From positions 1 through 64,000 of the forward strand of contig JAHHHT010000027.1 of NCBI GenBank assembly GCA_019359235.1: DNA of 64,000 bases. Direction: 5' to 3'. The position numbers were made by a program, and so were the translations under genes. The DNA is from Oscillatoria princeps RMCB-10 (GTDB lineage Bacteria; Cyanobacteriota; Cyanobacteriia; Cyanobacteriales; Oscillatoriaceae). This document shows, piece by piece, positions 47,593-57,205 of this stretch (positions are counted from its first letter, which is position 1; every line of letters starts with the position of its first letter). The notes under the pieces are model-generated. The model did no database searches, was not told the origin of the DNA, and saw only the letters and a program-made list of their open reading frames with translations.

Positions 47593-48195
47593 ACAATTTT
47601 TCTCCGGGTAAACAAGTGACAAACCCCGTTCGTAGGCGCGAGAGACTCGTGTGCCGGTTAAGGACAGGATAAATCCCGTCTCTACAAGAGATTTGCAATA
47701 CCGGTGCCGGTGCCTACAGGCATTATATCATAGAATTTCAGTTTGCATCATTTTATATGAGAAAGGCGGGGGCGTGACTGCGGGGGCGGGCAAAGGGGCG
47801 GGGGCGGGTTTGTTTCAGTCCTTCGCTGTGGGGCAAAGATTTCGGGTGAGCCCCGCCTCCACAGCAGTTTTATATATACAAAATCGATGCAACCGGATGC
47901 GAGGGCTTTGTTTGTATAGCTTTAAAATTTATTATGCCGGTATAAAAAAAGGATACAGACGGATTCGCTCTTACTGCCCGCTCGGGCAGAGGCGCGGGGC
48001 GGGAAAGGCAATCCGTCTTTGCGGATTTGAAGGTGGCAGCGGGGAAAGCATATCCCGTAGCGCTCCGCCTGGAACGCACCCCACTTCCACAAAGTAAACA
48101 CCCGGATTTCCGATGCGCTTCCCAGAAACTGACCGGCTTGGTATGATGGGGGGCATTGCTGATTAGGGGTAAAACATCAAGTCCTTGCAAATAAG
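47593..48195. other. 0.6-kb intergenic region
   Basis: No gene recognised. GC-rich low-complexity sequence (GGGGGCGGGC repeats, about 47767-47810) and the segment TATATACAAAATCGATGCAA (47872-47891; a similar sequence occurs near 52030). Confidence 0.55.
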
Positions 48196-49839
48196 ATGAA
48201 TTTAACTGCCCTGATTTTCCGAATTTTCAGCCAATTCCGGCTTGTAGGCCGCAATTTGGCTGCATCCGTGCGGAAACGCCGGCTCGCACAGCCCGAAGCC
48301 GAAGTCGCTTCCCCAACCCCCGATTATCATACAAACCGGAAAAAAGGCAAAATCCTGGCATTCGGTCTTTCTCTGCTATTCGGACTAGCCGTGACTCAGA
48401 TTTACGCAGCTTTTCCACCGGCAGGAGTAGCCCAGCAGACAGGGCCGGCTTCTCAACTCGTCAGTGTTGGCCACACGCGGGAGTTCCGGGGCGTGTGGGT
48501 GGCAACCGTGGCCAACATAGACTGGCCCTCGAAGCGGGGAGTGCCGGTGCAGCAGCAAAAAGCCGAGCTGATCCGCATCCTTGACCAGATGCAAGCCCTC
48601 AACCTCAACGCACTGGTTTTGCAAGTGCGACCGGCTGGAGACGCCTTCTATAACTCGCAACTGGAACCCTGGAGTGCGTGGCTGACCGGCACCCAAGGCA
48701 AGCCGCCAGAACCGTTCTACGATCCGCTGCAATTTGCAATCGTTGAAAGCCACAAGCGCAACATCGAACTGCACGCTTGGTTCAACCCCTACCGCGCCCA
48801 AGCAAAACAGCAATTCGCTCTCGCCAACAATCACATGGCGGAGCAATATCCAGAATACGCCTACGAATACGGCGATTTGCTGTGGATGGACCCCGGTGCC
48901 AAAGTCGTTCAGGACAAAACCTACGAAGTGATTATGGATGTGGTGCGCCGCTATGATGTGGACGGCATCCACCTCGATGACTACTTCTATCCCTATCCCG
49001 AAGCCGGCATCGAATTCCCCGACTCCAGAACCTACTCCGCTTACCGGGCTGCCGGTGGCTCCCTCTCCCGAGGCGACTGGCGGCGCGATAACGTCAACAG
49101 GTTGATGAAGCGCCTCTCAGACGGCATTCGAGCTGCCAAACCTTACGTCAAATTTGGGATCAGTCCCTTTGGCATATACCGCCCCGGACAGCCGGCAGGA
49201 ATTGTGGGGCTTGACCAGTACGGCGAACTTTATGCCGACGCCAAAAAATGGCTGGCACAAGGTTGGGTTGACTATATGGCTCCCCAACTCTACTGGCGCA
49301 TTGACCCGCCCCAGCAAAGCTACCCGGCACTGCTGACTTGGTGGACGCAAAATAACCCCCAAGGACGGCACATTTACGCCGGCAACTACTTGAGCCAACT
49401 CAACGGGGAAAGCTGGCCGATTTCCGAATTCAAGAGACAGGTTGAGATTTCTCGCCGCAAAGCAGACGATCTCTCCCTGGGAAATATCTTTTTCAGCATG
49501 AAGGTTTTCAAAGAAAATCGCCTCGGCGTCAATGAAGCCTTCAAAGCCTCGATTTATCCCCGACCGGCACTCCCACCTGCCATGCCTTGGCTAGACGCCC
49601 AACCGCCCGCTCCCCCCACAGGCGTCACCGCCAGTGCCGGTACGATCGCTTGGGACCCGGCGGTTTCTGACGACATTCGCTCCTGGACTGTTTACAAGCG
49701 CACCGGCAACAGCTGGGCACTCCTGGGAATTGTTCCCGCCGGCACTGCCGGTGCCAAAGTTGGGCCCGGAACTTATGCCGTGTCCGCCGTGGATCGCATC
49801 GCTAATGAAAGTCAGGGAGTTGTTGTCTCCGTGCAGTAA
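48196..49839 (+). CDS. GHL10-type glycosyl hydrolase (DUF187)
   Basis: 547 residues. An N-terminal cytoplasmic tail is followed by one membrane/signal segment (about 53-75, GKILAFGLSLLFGLAVTQIY). Then comes a TIM-barrel of the GHL10 family with REFRGVWVATVANIDWPS, LNALVLQVRPAGDAFY, ELHAWFNPYR, DGIHLDDYFYPYPEAG and WVDYMAPQLYWRID. The last 80 residues form a fibronectin-like domain (PAPPTGVTASAGTIAWDP). It is presumably anchored in or exported through the inner membrane, acting on a periplasmic or envelope glycan; members often attack peptidoglycan-related or unknown sugars. Exact substrate not evident. Confidence 0.9.
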   Translation: MNLTALIFRIFSQFRLVGRNLAASVRKRRLAQPEAEVASPTPDYHTNRKKGKILAFGLSLLFGLAVTQIYAAFPPAGVAQQTGPASQLVSVGHTREFRGVWVATVANIDWPSKRGVPVQQQKAELIRILDQMQALNLNALVLQVRPAGDAFYNSQLEPWSAWLTGTQGKPPEPFYDPLQFAIVESHKRNIELHAWFNPYRAQAKQQFALANNHMAEQYPEYAYEYGDLLWMDPGAKVVQDKTYEVIMDVVRRYDVDGIHLDDYFYPYPEAGIEFPDSRTYSAYRAAGGSLSRGDWRRDNVNRLMKRLSDGIRAAKPYVKFGISPFGIYRPGQPAGIVGLDQYGELYADAKKWLAQGWVDYMAPQLYWRIDPPQQSYPALLTWWTQNNPQGRHIYAGNYLSQLNGESWPISEFKRQVEISRRKADDLSLGNIFFSMKVFKENRLGVNEAFKASIYPRPALPPAMPWLDAQPPAPPTGVTASAGTIAWDPAVSDDIRSWTVYKRTGNSWALLGIVPAGTAGAKVGPGTYAVSAVDRIANESQGVVVSVQ

Positions 49840-50389
49840 ATAGGTCAGCAAAATTCTGCTCGTAAAACTCAGAAACTAGGGTGCGTTCCGCGTCATCAAT
49901 TCTCGCAGACAAATGGGGGGCTGGAGCACGCGGAACGCACCCTAAAGCTGCTGTCAGCCCCCCGTAGGGGCGGGCTCACCCGAAATCCTGACCGCACAAC
50001 CAAAAATCTGACTAAACCCGCCCCGGCACCACCCAACAACCCCGCCCCAAAAACCCCGTAGGGGCGGGCTCACCTGAACTCTTTCCCACACAACGAAAAA
50101 TCTGACTAAACCCGCCCCAAAAACCCCACCCGAAAACCCCAAAACCCCGCCCCAAAAACCCGTAGAAAGTAGGGGGCGTTCCGCCTTATCGATTCTCGCA
50201 CATAAATAAGGGGCGGGGTCAGGCGGAACGCTACCACAAGCATCTATAGCAGGTCTAAATGATTTGCGCAACCGCTCTTGGCCCAGAACCCCGGTTTCTT
50301 TAAGAAACCGGGGTTCTGAAATTTACACGAATGATTTAGGCGCGCTATAGAAACCAGGTTTCTTTGACTGTCCTGGTTTCTAGACTAAC
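49840..50389. other. Repeat-rich region between two convergent genes
   Basis: Two GTAGGGTGCGTTCCGC elements (49877-49944, 17-bp arms; 50169-50235, imperfect), GTAGGGGCGGGCTCACC repeats at about 49966 and 50059, CCCCGCCCCAAAAACC repeats and a CCCCGGTTTCTTTAAGAAAC palindrome near 50290-50315. No gene. Confidence 0.8.
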
Positions 50390-51493
50390 TTAAGAGTCTT
50401 TGGATTCTTGACAATTAAAGCAAGGTACAGACTTTTCTCCTGACCAGTCTGTAAAGGTATTTTCATCCTTGTAATGCCGAGGAGTTTGCATCAGTAATCG
50501 CCAAGCTTCCCCGGCATCAACTAAATTCATGCGTTCCCGATAGTGTTCTTGCAATAACTCTTGAACCTTTGGATAATAGTCAGAGTTCATCCCCGGGAAT
50601 ATATGATGTTCCGTATGATAAGAGAAATTCAAATGCAAGACATCAAAGATTTTAGGCACCCGCAGGGAAACACTATTGATCAGCGGATCGTTAACGCTAG
50701 TCATCCGGCAAAACATGTGATTTGTGTAGATATAGAACATGCCCCCGGCATGGCCAAGTCCTAGGGGCAGAAAGTAGCTCAATGCGAGCTTAAGTGGGTG
50801 GAATTGCAGGCAGGCTAATATCCCTAGATGAATCATTGCAATCCCTAAATATTCCACTGCAATCGCCCGACGCTCTTTAGCACTGACTGTAAAGGCAGCA
50901 GGAACATAATCGACGGATTCGCTATTAAACAACAGCACCGAGGTCAGATTGCGAAATGCGTGCACCCCCCATGATGTTGCCATTCCCACTGTAAACCATA
51001 CAGGATTGACTTCAGATGACGGCACAAACTGATTCTGAATCCACTTCCCCCAAGTCTTAGGCTGTGCTTCCAAATAATTGCGATCCGGATCGGCAAGAGA
51101 ATTCGTTTTGTTGTGATGCTCTCGGTTATGAACTGCTTTCCATAAAGTCGGTGGCATCCACCACATCGCTAGCCCCAGCAAGCTAATCACCGGCATCAGA
51201 TGTTTGTTTTTAATCACGCCGCCATGCATGAGGTCATGAGAGCTAAATAGCAACACAATGACGCTATTCCCCATCACCACTGCTAGAGGCAAATAAAGCC
51301 ACAAAAGATAGACTGGCCACCGATCCAAATAGTATGCAATCGCCCACCCCAATATCAAGATGGCCAGATTGATTAACAGAATAGCCAACTTACTGGCATC
51401 AGGTTGAAAAGCCTCAGCTGGAAGCAGGTTGCGCAATTTCTTTGCGTATTCAGCTTGGGCAATCAGCGGTTTATCATCAACAGCAAGACTCAC
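50390..51493 (-). CDS. Membrane fatty acid desaturase family protein
   Basis: 367 residues from the GTG at 51493, which has AAAGGAG 11 bases upstream. The three di-iron His boxes are HDLMH (loop after helix 2), HNREHH, and HTEHH near the C-terminus; four membrane helices are visible. It belongs to the acyl-lipid desaturase/hydroxylase superfamily. The divergent C-terminus (SVPCFNCQESKDS) and the helix arrangement do not match the classic cyanobacterial DesA-D well, so position specificity and substrate are open. An in-frame upstream extension to 51565 exists. Confidence 0.88.
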   Translation of the reverse strand: MSLAVDDKPLIAQAEYAKKLRNLLPAEAFQPDASKLAILLINLAILILGWAIAYYLDRWPVYLLWLYLPLAVVMGNSVIVLLFSSHDLMHGGVIKNKHLMPVISLLGLAMWWMPPTLWKAVHNREHHNKTNSLADPDRNYLEAQPKTWGKWIQNQFVPSSEVNPVWFTVGMATSWGVHAFRNLTSVLLFNSESVDYVPAAFTVSAKERRAIAVEYLGIAMIHLGILACLQFHPLKLALSYFLPLGLGHAGGMFYIYTNHMFCRMTSVNDPLINSVSLRVPKIFDVLHLNFSYHTEHHIFPGMNSDYYPKVQELLQEHYRERMNLVDAGEAWRLLMQTPRHYKDENTFTDWSGEKSVPCFNCQESKDS

Positions 51494-52145
51494 GTTTCTG
51501 TAAACTCCTTTCAGAATCCACCCGTCAAAAATTAACTGCACCTCAAACGAGAGAGCGGGTTCCAAACCCCTTAAATCCGCCCGAACCCAATATAAGCCCT
51601 AAGCGCCCCTCTCGTAAATTCATTGAGACAATTCTCAATGTACCATAGTTTTGCCATCTCGGGAGAAAAAGACGCCGCACACCCAACTATCCAGTCAGTC
51701 GCCGCAGTTCTCTCCCAGAAGCGACATCCCACAGACGCACAGTATTATCCGAGTTCCCCGATGCCAGAATTTGGCCATTTGGGAGGAACTCCCCAGCCAC
51801 CGCATCATACCCTCTTCTGTCAATTCAGGCAAGATAACATAGTTGATCGCCGATTTTTCATGTTGCGTTTTCCACCCAATCCGCCCTACACTACAGGTGT
51901 CACCCTGTCAACCCCCTTGTAGGGGCTCATGTCCGGCAGCACCGTTTTGGTAAGCGAAGTCGGGGCGGGTTTATTCATATTCTGCTCGCTCGCCAGAAAT
52001 ATCTTGGCAGAACCCGCCCCTACAAAGCTATGTATACAAAACCGATGCAAGCGGACATTATATAGCGTTTCTCAGCCCAGAAACCCGGTTTCTTTAAGAA
52101 ACCGGGTTTCTCAGTATCGTCACGCAAAACGCACCCTGCAGAACG
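51494..52145. other. Intergenic region with a WD40 fragment and palindromes
   Basis: Besides the WD40 remnant it holds two opposed GAAACCCGGTTTC palindromes at about 52079-52112 and GTAGGGGC-type sequence at 51918-51930. No gene recognised. Confidence 0.65.
51687..51806 (-). pseudogene. Fragment of a WD40-repeat protein
   Basis: The minus strand reads about one WD40 blade, FLPNGQILASGNSDNTVRLW followed by DVASGRELRRLTG and then a stop. Upstream of it the homology fades. This is the pattern of the last blade of a cyanobacterial WD40 protein, so it is a decayed remnant. Confidence 0.75.
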
Positions 52146-54356
52146 TCACGCAATCGCCCCAGAATCAACCCGGCGAATCGCCACAACAGCCGGCTTCGGC
52201 GGGTCATTCGCCCCCTTACCCGGCCAATTTGAACCCACCGGCACCTTGCGACTTTGCACGAACTCCTTCCCATCCGCACTCAGCATCGCAAACTCCCGCA
52301 TTTCCGCCGCCATATCCTTGCGAATTCCCATCGCCTCCCCCGGATGCTGCACCGACAGAAATAGCGTCTTTTGGTCACTGCTAAAAAACGGCCCCGTCGT
52401 CTCGCACTCCATTGGCCCACAACCGAAAAGGTAAGCATTACCGGCATCCTCCCCCGATGTGGGAATATACCAGATAGAATTGTTGCCAAACACACCCATC
52501 AGCTTCGACTTCTTGACCGGCTTCCCCTCAGCATCAACCCGACTCTGAACCGCCTTATTGTGACCGCCGGTGCCCATATCCGTCACCATCCAGATATTCC
52601 CCTTAGCATCAATCAGCAAATTGTCCGGGTTGGAAAAACCGGCACCCCCAACAGCCGGTTCCCCCCCCGTCGCCAGTATCTTCCAGCGGAAGCTCAAAGC
52701 TGCGGGGTCATTTCCCACTTCCTGCAAGCGCACAATCCAGCCATACGGGTAAGGCGTCTCCCCATGTGGCCCTTTGAAAATCCGCTTGTCGGGTCCCCCT
52801 TCCTTCCCAGAAAGACCGGCAGTAAAGCTAATATATAAAGAACCGTCAGGCGCAATTTCGGTGTCTTCCGGACGCGCAGTGCTAGTAGCCCCTGCAGCAT
52901 TACCCGCGTAGTGAGCGTCAATGAGAATCGCGCCTTGTTTCTCGCCAGCAGTGCCGGTGTACAAGTCCCCCAGCGTCTTGAACTTCTGCTTAAATTGCTT
53001 TATTTGCTCATCTTTCTTAGCTTGGAGATAGGACAGGGGAGACGCCTGTCCTGCGTTACCGGGTAGCGGAATCATTTGCCCTATAATGTTGCTGGGGCTG
53101 TCGGGATTCACCGGCGTGTCGGCTTTCAGGGGAATCCAGGTGCCGGTGCCGTCCGCATTGAATTTCGCAGCATATAGCATTCCATTTGTCAACAGTTTGG
53201 AATTGGCTTTGTCTTTCGGGTCGCGGACAGGATCGCGGCTGACAAACTTGTAGACGTGCCCGCCCATGCGATCGCACCCGGAATAAAACGCCAGGGGTTT
53301 GCCTGCTTCTACGCGCACCCCCACAGCTTCGTGCCGGTAGCGCCCCAACCAGGTGTGTTTGGTGCCGTAATCATTGGGGTTGGCTGGGTCGAGTTCCACA
53401 ATCCAGCCGTACTTATTGCCGGCGAGTCCGAACACATTCCCCTGTCCATCAATGCTGGCACTGCTGAACCCTAATTCCCCCGGATCTGCAGCAGTGCCGT
53501 CAGCATACACCGGCTCCGCCACCTGCGCCTGGAAATTTTCCTCCCCACTCAGCACCGTACCCCAAGGAGTAGTCCCACCGGCACAGTTAGCAAAAGTCCC
53601 AATAATCCGATCGCCCAGCCCGTCGATATAGCCCTGTCCCTGCGTTTTCTGAAAAATGGCCACAGCCGGGCCGGTAGCTTTCAGATACTTGTCATCTTCC
53701 AGCCCAGAGATGCCGGTAATCCGCCGGTCAGCCTGAGAATTTGTCCGCTCCCAACTGCCATCCGCCTTGCGGCGCAGGGAAATCACCCCCAGCCCCTGAT
53801 CTATTAAAGCTTCTTTGCAAATCTCCCGAATTTTTGCCTTAATCGGGTCTTTATCCGGAAGGGCGAAAGCATTCAGCCCATTTTTGCCGCCGGCTTTTTT
53901 CACCGCCGCGTCCACCTCCTCAAAAGGCAGGGATTTGCCAATCACCTGCTGGTAAGTTTGCCGCCAGGGGATATCGCTGATATACTCAAAATTGACAGTC
54001 AGGTAGCCCTCATCCGGGCCGGTTTCCACAAAGGAGAGGTAGTCGTTGTTGTAGCCAAAGCGAGAATTCCCAACCTTATCCCCCCAGGCGGCTATCACCT
54101 GATAGGCAAAGCCTTCTGGAAGTATCAAGTCGTCCGCCACTTCATAGGTTTTGTAGACTTCCAGCTGCTGTGCCGGTGAAATCCCATCCGTTGTCACCGG
54201 CATCGGGCCCTTAACAGGACGAAAGCCGAATTTCTGGGCCTCTGGCGAAGGCGCTTGTGTCGGCGCGTTTGGCCCACAGGACTGCAGGGAATTCAAGGCG
54301 ACTGCACCGGCAGCACCGCCCAGGAACAGCAAGAAATCTCTGCGGTTGAGAGTCAT
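52146..54356 (-). CDS. phoX: PhoX family alkaline phosphatase (DUF839)
   Basis: 736 residues. A twin-arginine signal (MTLNRRDFLLFLGGAAGAVA) directs folded export, as known for this calcium/iron phosphatase family. The body has PhoX hallmarks: NNDYLSFVETG near the start, GTFANCAGGTTPWGTVLSGE, RYRHEAVGVRVEAGK, DGSLYISFT, GFSNPDNLLIDAKGNIWMVTD and MECETTGPFFSSDQKTLFLS. It releases phosphate from organic esters outside the cytoplasm. A candidate PHO box lies about 320 bases upstream, and the PhoU/SphS/SphR genes follow on the same strand, supporting phosphate control. Confidence 0.93.
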   Translation of the reverse strand: MTLNRRDFLLFLGGAAGAVALNSLQSCGPNAPTQAPSPEAQKFGFRPVKGPMPVTTDGISPAQQLEVYKTYEVADDLILPEGFAYQVIAAWGDKVGNSRFGYNNDYLSFVETGPDEGYLTVNFEYISDIPWRQTYQQVIGKSLPFEEVDAAVKKAGGKNGLNAFALPDKDPIKAKIREICKEALIDQGLGVISLRRKADGSWERTNSQADRRITGISGLEDDKYLKATGPAVAIFQKTQGQGYIDGLGDRIIGTFANCAGGTTPWGTVLSGEENFQAQVAEPVYADGTAADPGELGFSSASIDGQGNVFGLAGNKYGWIVELDPANPNDYGTKHTWLGRYRHEAVGVRVEAGKPLAFYSGCDRMGGHVYKFVSRDPVRDPKDKANSKLLTNGMLYAAKFNADGTGTWIPLKADTPVNPDSPSNIIGQMIPLPGNAGQASPLSYLQAKKDEQIKQFKQKFKTLGDLYTGTAGEKQGAILIDAHYAGNAAGATSTARPEDTEIAPDGSLYISFTAGLSGKEGGPDKRIFKGPHGETPYPYGWIVRLQEVGNDPAALSFRWKILATGGEPAVGGAGFSNPDNLLIDAKGNIWMVTDMGTGGHNKAVQSRVDAEGKPVKKSKLMGVFGNNSIWYIPTSGEDAGNAYLFGCGPMECETTGPFFSSDQKTLFLSVQHPGEAMGIRKDMAAEMREFAMLSADGKEFVQSRKVPVGSNWPGKGANDPPKPAVVAIRRVDSGAIA

Positions 54357-54538
54357 GTTGATTTTGGATTTTGGATTTTAGATTTTGGATTAGGGGATTG
54401 CCCGGAAAAGATAAACCTCTCAGGACTCGTCTTATATTACTATTTATCCAGATTCTGGGCCACTCTTTCCTTGGCACTCCCCTGGGGAGAGGCGATTGCG
54501 CTGGCGATAATACTTTCAACAGAGCTAGCCAATCGGGA

Positions 54539-54611
54539 GATCCCCCCAACCCCCCTTAAAAAGGGGGGCTAATTATTCCCCCCCCTTTTTAAGGGGGGGC
54601 AGGGGGGGATC
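54539..54611. repeat. Long inverted repeat, GATCCCCCC type, copy 2
   Basis: Arms GATCCCCCCAACCCCCCTTA and inverse, with AAAAAGGGGGG at the apex. Equivalent to 37661-37735. Confidence 0.85.
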
Positions 54612-54678
54612 TTCTTTGTGCAACATGTCAGCAAACAGGACACGAACGCCAAAAAACAGCACTAATTTTAACCCTCTC

Positions 54679-54697
54679 TGTTTAAGAAAAGTTTAAG
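54679..54697 (-). promoter_or_regulatory. Candidate PHO box upstream of phoX
   Basis: On the minus strand CTTAAACT and CTTAAACA are separated by three bases, the 8-3-8 spacing known for PhoB/SphR sites in cyanobacteria (consensus near CTTAACCT). It points towards phoX, about 320 bases away, and lies behind phoU. Confidence 0.5.
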
Positions 54698-54738
54698 ATT
54701 TTCTCATGTTTTGGGTTATATCAAATCCCCTCAAACCT

Positions 54739-54779
54739 AACCCCTAACCCCTAACCCCTAACCCCTAACTCCTAACCCC
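54739..54779. repeat. CTAACCC heptamer array
   Basis: Five to six consecutive CTAACCC units, one altered (CTAACTC), running up to the phoU stop codon. Heptameric short tandem repeats are a known feature of filamentous cyanobacterial genomes. Confidence 0.85.
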
Positions 54780-55440
54780 GCTGTCCAGTAACAATATAAG
54801 CCACACGCTGACCGATATTAGTAGCGTGGTCAGCCATACGCTCCAAGTGGCGGATCACCAGCGCCAGCAACAGGATAGGCTCAACCACCCCCCTGACATC
54901 CCGCTGGTGGGCCAAAGTTTGGTACAAGCTGTCGTAGGCGCGATCGACAGTAGAATCCTCCTCTTTCAGCCTGCGCCCCGCCTCCGCATCCAAATTGGCC
55001 AGAGCCAGAAGGCTCATCCCCAGCATCGCTTGGGCGTCTTGGGACATCACCTCAACTTGAGGCATGCAGGGGTGGACTGGGTATGGGAACAGTTTAATGG
55101 CAATCTCTGCCAGGTCTTTAGCGTAGTCGCCGATGCGCTCGATGTCGCGCACCAGCTGCATAAAAGCGCCCAACAGTCGCGAATCCTGCGCCGCCGGCGC
55201 TCGCAGAGTCATCAGCAGGACGCAGTCGGACTCGATTTGCCGGTAAAACTGATCGATCTTTTTATCGAGCAAGGGAATAGCCTCAGCAGCTGCTAAGTCC
55301 CGCTGGAACAGCGCTTGGTGGCTGAGGCGAAAGGAATTTTCCACCAAAGCGCCCATACGCAAAACATCCCGCTCTAAGCGCTTGATCTGGCGCTCGAAAT
55401 TAGTTCGCTCACTATTTGGATTGGAAGACGCTGGATTCAC
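54772..55440 (-). CDS. phoU: Phosphate signalling complex protein PhoU
   Basis: 222 residues of two three-helix PhoU domains (about 15-100 and 120-210). The metal-binding type motifs are seen in RDIERIGDYAKDLAEIA and IRHLERMADHATNIGQRVAY. PhoU links phosphate uptake by Pst to inhibition of the PhoR-type kinase. It lies downstream of sphS/sphR on the same strand and upstream of phoX. Confidence 0.95.
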   Translation of the reverse strand: MNPASSNPNSERTNFERQIKRLERDVLRMGALVENSFRLSHQALFQRDLAAAEAIPLLDKKIDQFYRQIESDCVLLMTLRAPAAQDSRLLGAFMQLVRDIERIGDYAKDLAEIAIKLFPYPVHPCMPQVEVMSQDAQAMLGMSLLALANLDAEAGRRLKEEDSTVDRAYDSLYQTLAHQRDVRGVVEPILLLALVIRHLERMADHATNIGQRVAYIVTGQRG

Positions 55441-55753
55441 CCCAGTTGTTTAGAAAAGTAACGACCGTAACATTAGCTAGCACAGGGCTGCCAGTCTCAA
55501 AAGTGCTTTTCACTACATTTCACGCCCGAGCTCGGGCGTCGGGGCCAAATCCGACTGGCAGCTGACAGCGGTGATGGGGAAGATGGCTCAATCCCCTACC
55601 TTTTAGAAGGAAACTTTTAATCATAACTTATTTTGAAGTAAAAAGTTAAGAGTTGCCGTAAATGATACATAATTTAACATATTAAAAGCGCTTGCGAGGG
55701 AAGCCTGATGCGCGAGTGCGGTGCGGGAGCGGGGGGCGCAAACCCCCCAGAGG
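55441..55753. other. Spacer between phoU and sphS
   Basis: AT-rich near 55612-55685. The minus strand contains CTTAACTT near 55644-55651, a single half-site resembling a PHO box. No gene. Confidence 0.5.
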
Positions 55754-57115
55754 CTATGCGCTGTGAGAGGCAATCCGGGTTCCGGGAGGGAACAAATGGA
55801 TTTGCAGCCACGCACCGCCAGTTTGGGGGTGGTTGCGGGCGGTGACGGTTCCGCCGTGGGCGAGGACGATCTGCAGGACTATGGCCAAGCCCAGACCGCT
55901 GCCGGTGCTGGAAGAGGAGAGTATTTGTGAATTGCCCGATGCCGGCTGTGGGGAAAGGCCGTTTGTGGCCCACACGCCTCGGGCTCGCGATGGATCTCCC
56001 CGGTACAGCCGGTCAAACACATAGGGGAGGTCGGCTTCTGGAAAGCCCGGACCCGAATCAATGATATCGATTTGAACCTGTTCTCGCCCCGCCGCTTCTG
56101 TGGGGGCGACGTTCGCGGGCGAGAGGCTGGCACTGACTTGAATCGTTCCCTGGTGCGGGCTGTAGCGAATGCTGTTATCGAATAAATTGAGGAAGACTCG
56201 GTAAAGACCGGACTCGTCCGCTTCTACCAGCAGCTTTTCGGGTTCGGAATAAGCCAGGGAAAGCTGTTTCTGTTTCGCCAGCGGCTCCAGACTTTGCCAG
56301 ACAGACTGAATCAAGGCTTGCAGTTCCAGGGGTTTGCGCTTCAGATTTTTGCTGGGGTCGGCTTCCATCTGGATCAGGTCAAGCCAGTCCTGTACCAGCT
56401 TGATCAGCCGGTTGGTTTCCACAAGCATGCGCTCCACCCAAGTGCTCAAGGGAGGTTGCAGACGCCCCTGCAAGGTTTCCGCCACTAAGCGAATCGAGGT
56501 CAGCGGGGTTCTCAGTTCGTGGGCTAAATCGGAAACCCAGCGGTTGCGAGCTTGAGAGAGCGCTACAAAGTCTTGCCGGTTTTCTAGAAATACGCCCACT
56601 TGACCGGCTCTCAGTGGCCAGCTGTAGCCCCTCAACGTTAGCGCACCCCGGCGCAGCGCCTCCCCATCCGCAATTGCTGGGTGGAACACCCACTCGCACT
56701 CACTTGGCTGCTGGCGCTGTCTGGTTTGCTCGATCAGCTGGTCTAGTTCATAGGAGCGCACCACCTTGAGCAGCAAGCGCGACTGTTCTGGCTCCCAGTT
56801 GTGAATGCTCAACAGCTGTCGCGCCTGCTCGTTACACCAGAGCAGCTGGTTTTCTTCATCCACCTGCAAATAGCCGGCGGGCGCAACTTGGAGAATCTGC
56901 TCCCAGGTTTGCAGTTGCGTTTCCAGCTGCAGCATCTGCTGGTTCACCCGGGCAATTCCGCGCCGCAAGCGAGCCATTTGGGGGAAGGAACTCCCCACGT
57001 CATCTTCGGGCAACATTGCCAGAAGCCGCTGCAGCTGCTGGCTTCGCCACAACTGCTGCATCAGCCAAAACCCGAGCCCTAGAGCTAAACCCAGAAAAAA
57101 TGCGGCTAGAGCCAT
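55754..57115 (-). CDS. sphS: Phosphate-sensing histidine kinase, SphS/PhoR type
   Basis: 453 residues from the ATG at 57115, which has GAGGGG upstream. One membrane anchor (1-20, ALAAFFLGLALGLGFWL), a PAS-like segment (about 72-170, LQVAPAGYLQVDEENQLLWC), a HisKA domain with phospho-acceptor His199 (DLAHELRTPLTSIRL), and a HATPase domain with NSIRYSP, DSGPGFP, FDRLYRGD and GSGLGLAI. Sensing phosphate starvation together with PhoU and phosphorylating SphR is the known role of this type. A Ser-rich insertion lies just before the G2 box. Confidence 0.92.
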   Translation of the reverse strand: MALAAFFLGLALGLGFWLMQQLWRSQQLQRLLAMLPEDDVGSSFPQMARLRRGIARVNQQMLQLETQLQTWEQILQVAPAGYLQVDEENQLLWCNEQARQLLSIHNWEPEQSRLLLKVVRSYELDQLIEQTRQRQQPSECEWVFHPAIADGEALRRGALTLRGYSWPLRAGQVGVFLENRQDFVALSQARNRWVSDLAHELRTPLTSIRLVAETLQGRLQPPLSTWVERMLVETNRLIKLVQDWLDLIQMEADPSKNLKRKPLELQALIQSVWQSLEPLAKQKQLSLAYSEPEKLLVEADESGLYRVFLNLFDNSIRYSPHQGTIQVSASLSPANVAPTEAAGREQVQIDIIDSGPGFPEADLPYVFDRLYRGDPSRARGVWATNGLSPQPASGNSQILSSSSTGSGLGLAIVLQIVLAHGGTVTARNHPQTGGAWLQIHLFPPGTRIASHSA

Positions 57116-57205
57116 CTGGTGTCCCCTCGTAAACAAAGTTTTGAGTTTTGAGGAATGAGTTTTGCATTCACTTTGGCGCTGGGCACTCATCACTCACCAC
57201 CTTCT

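Larger units (their letters stand above)
54357..54771. other. phoX upstream region
   Basis: Contains heptamer-type ATTTTGGATTTT repeats (54357-54395), a long GATCCCCCC inverted repeat (54539-54611), a PHO-box-like direct repeat (54679-54697) and a CTAACCC heptamer array (54739-54779). No gene. Confidence 0.8.

Noticed and set aside
54739..54779. CTAACCC repeats as telomere-like sequence
   Set aside because: The array is short and internal to a bacterial chromosome; it fits the heptamer repeats of cyanobacteria.
55644..55651. CTTAACTT upstream of phoU as a PHO box
   Set aside because: Only one half-site matches; the second repeat at 8-3-8 spacing is poor, so it was not listed as a regulatory feature.
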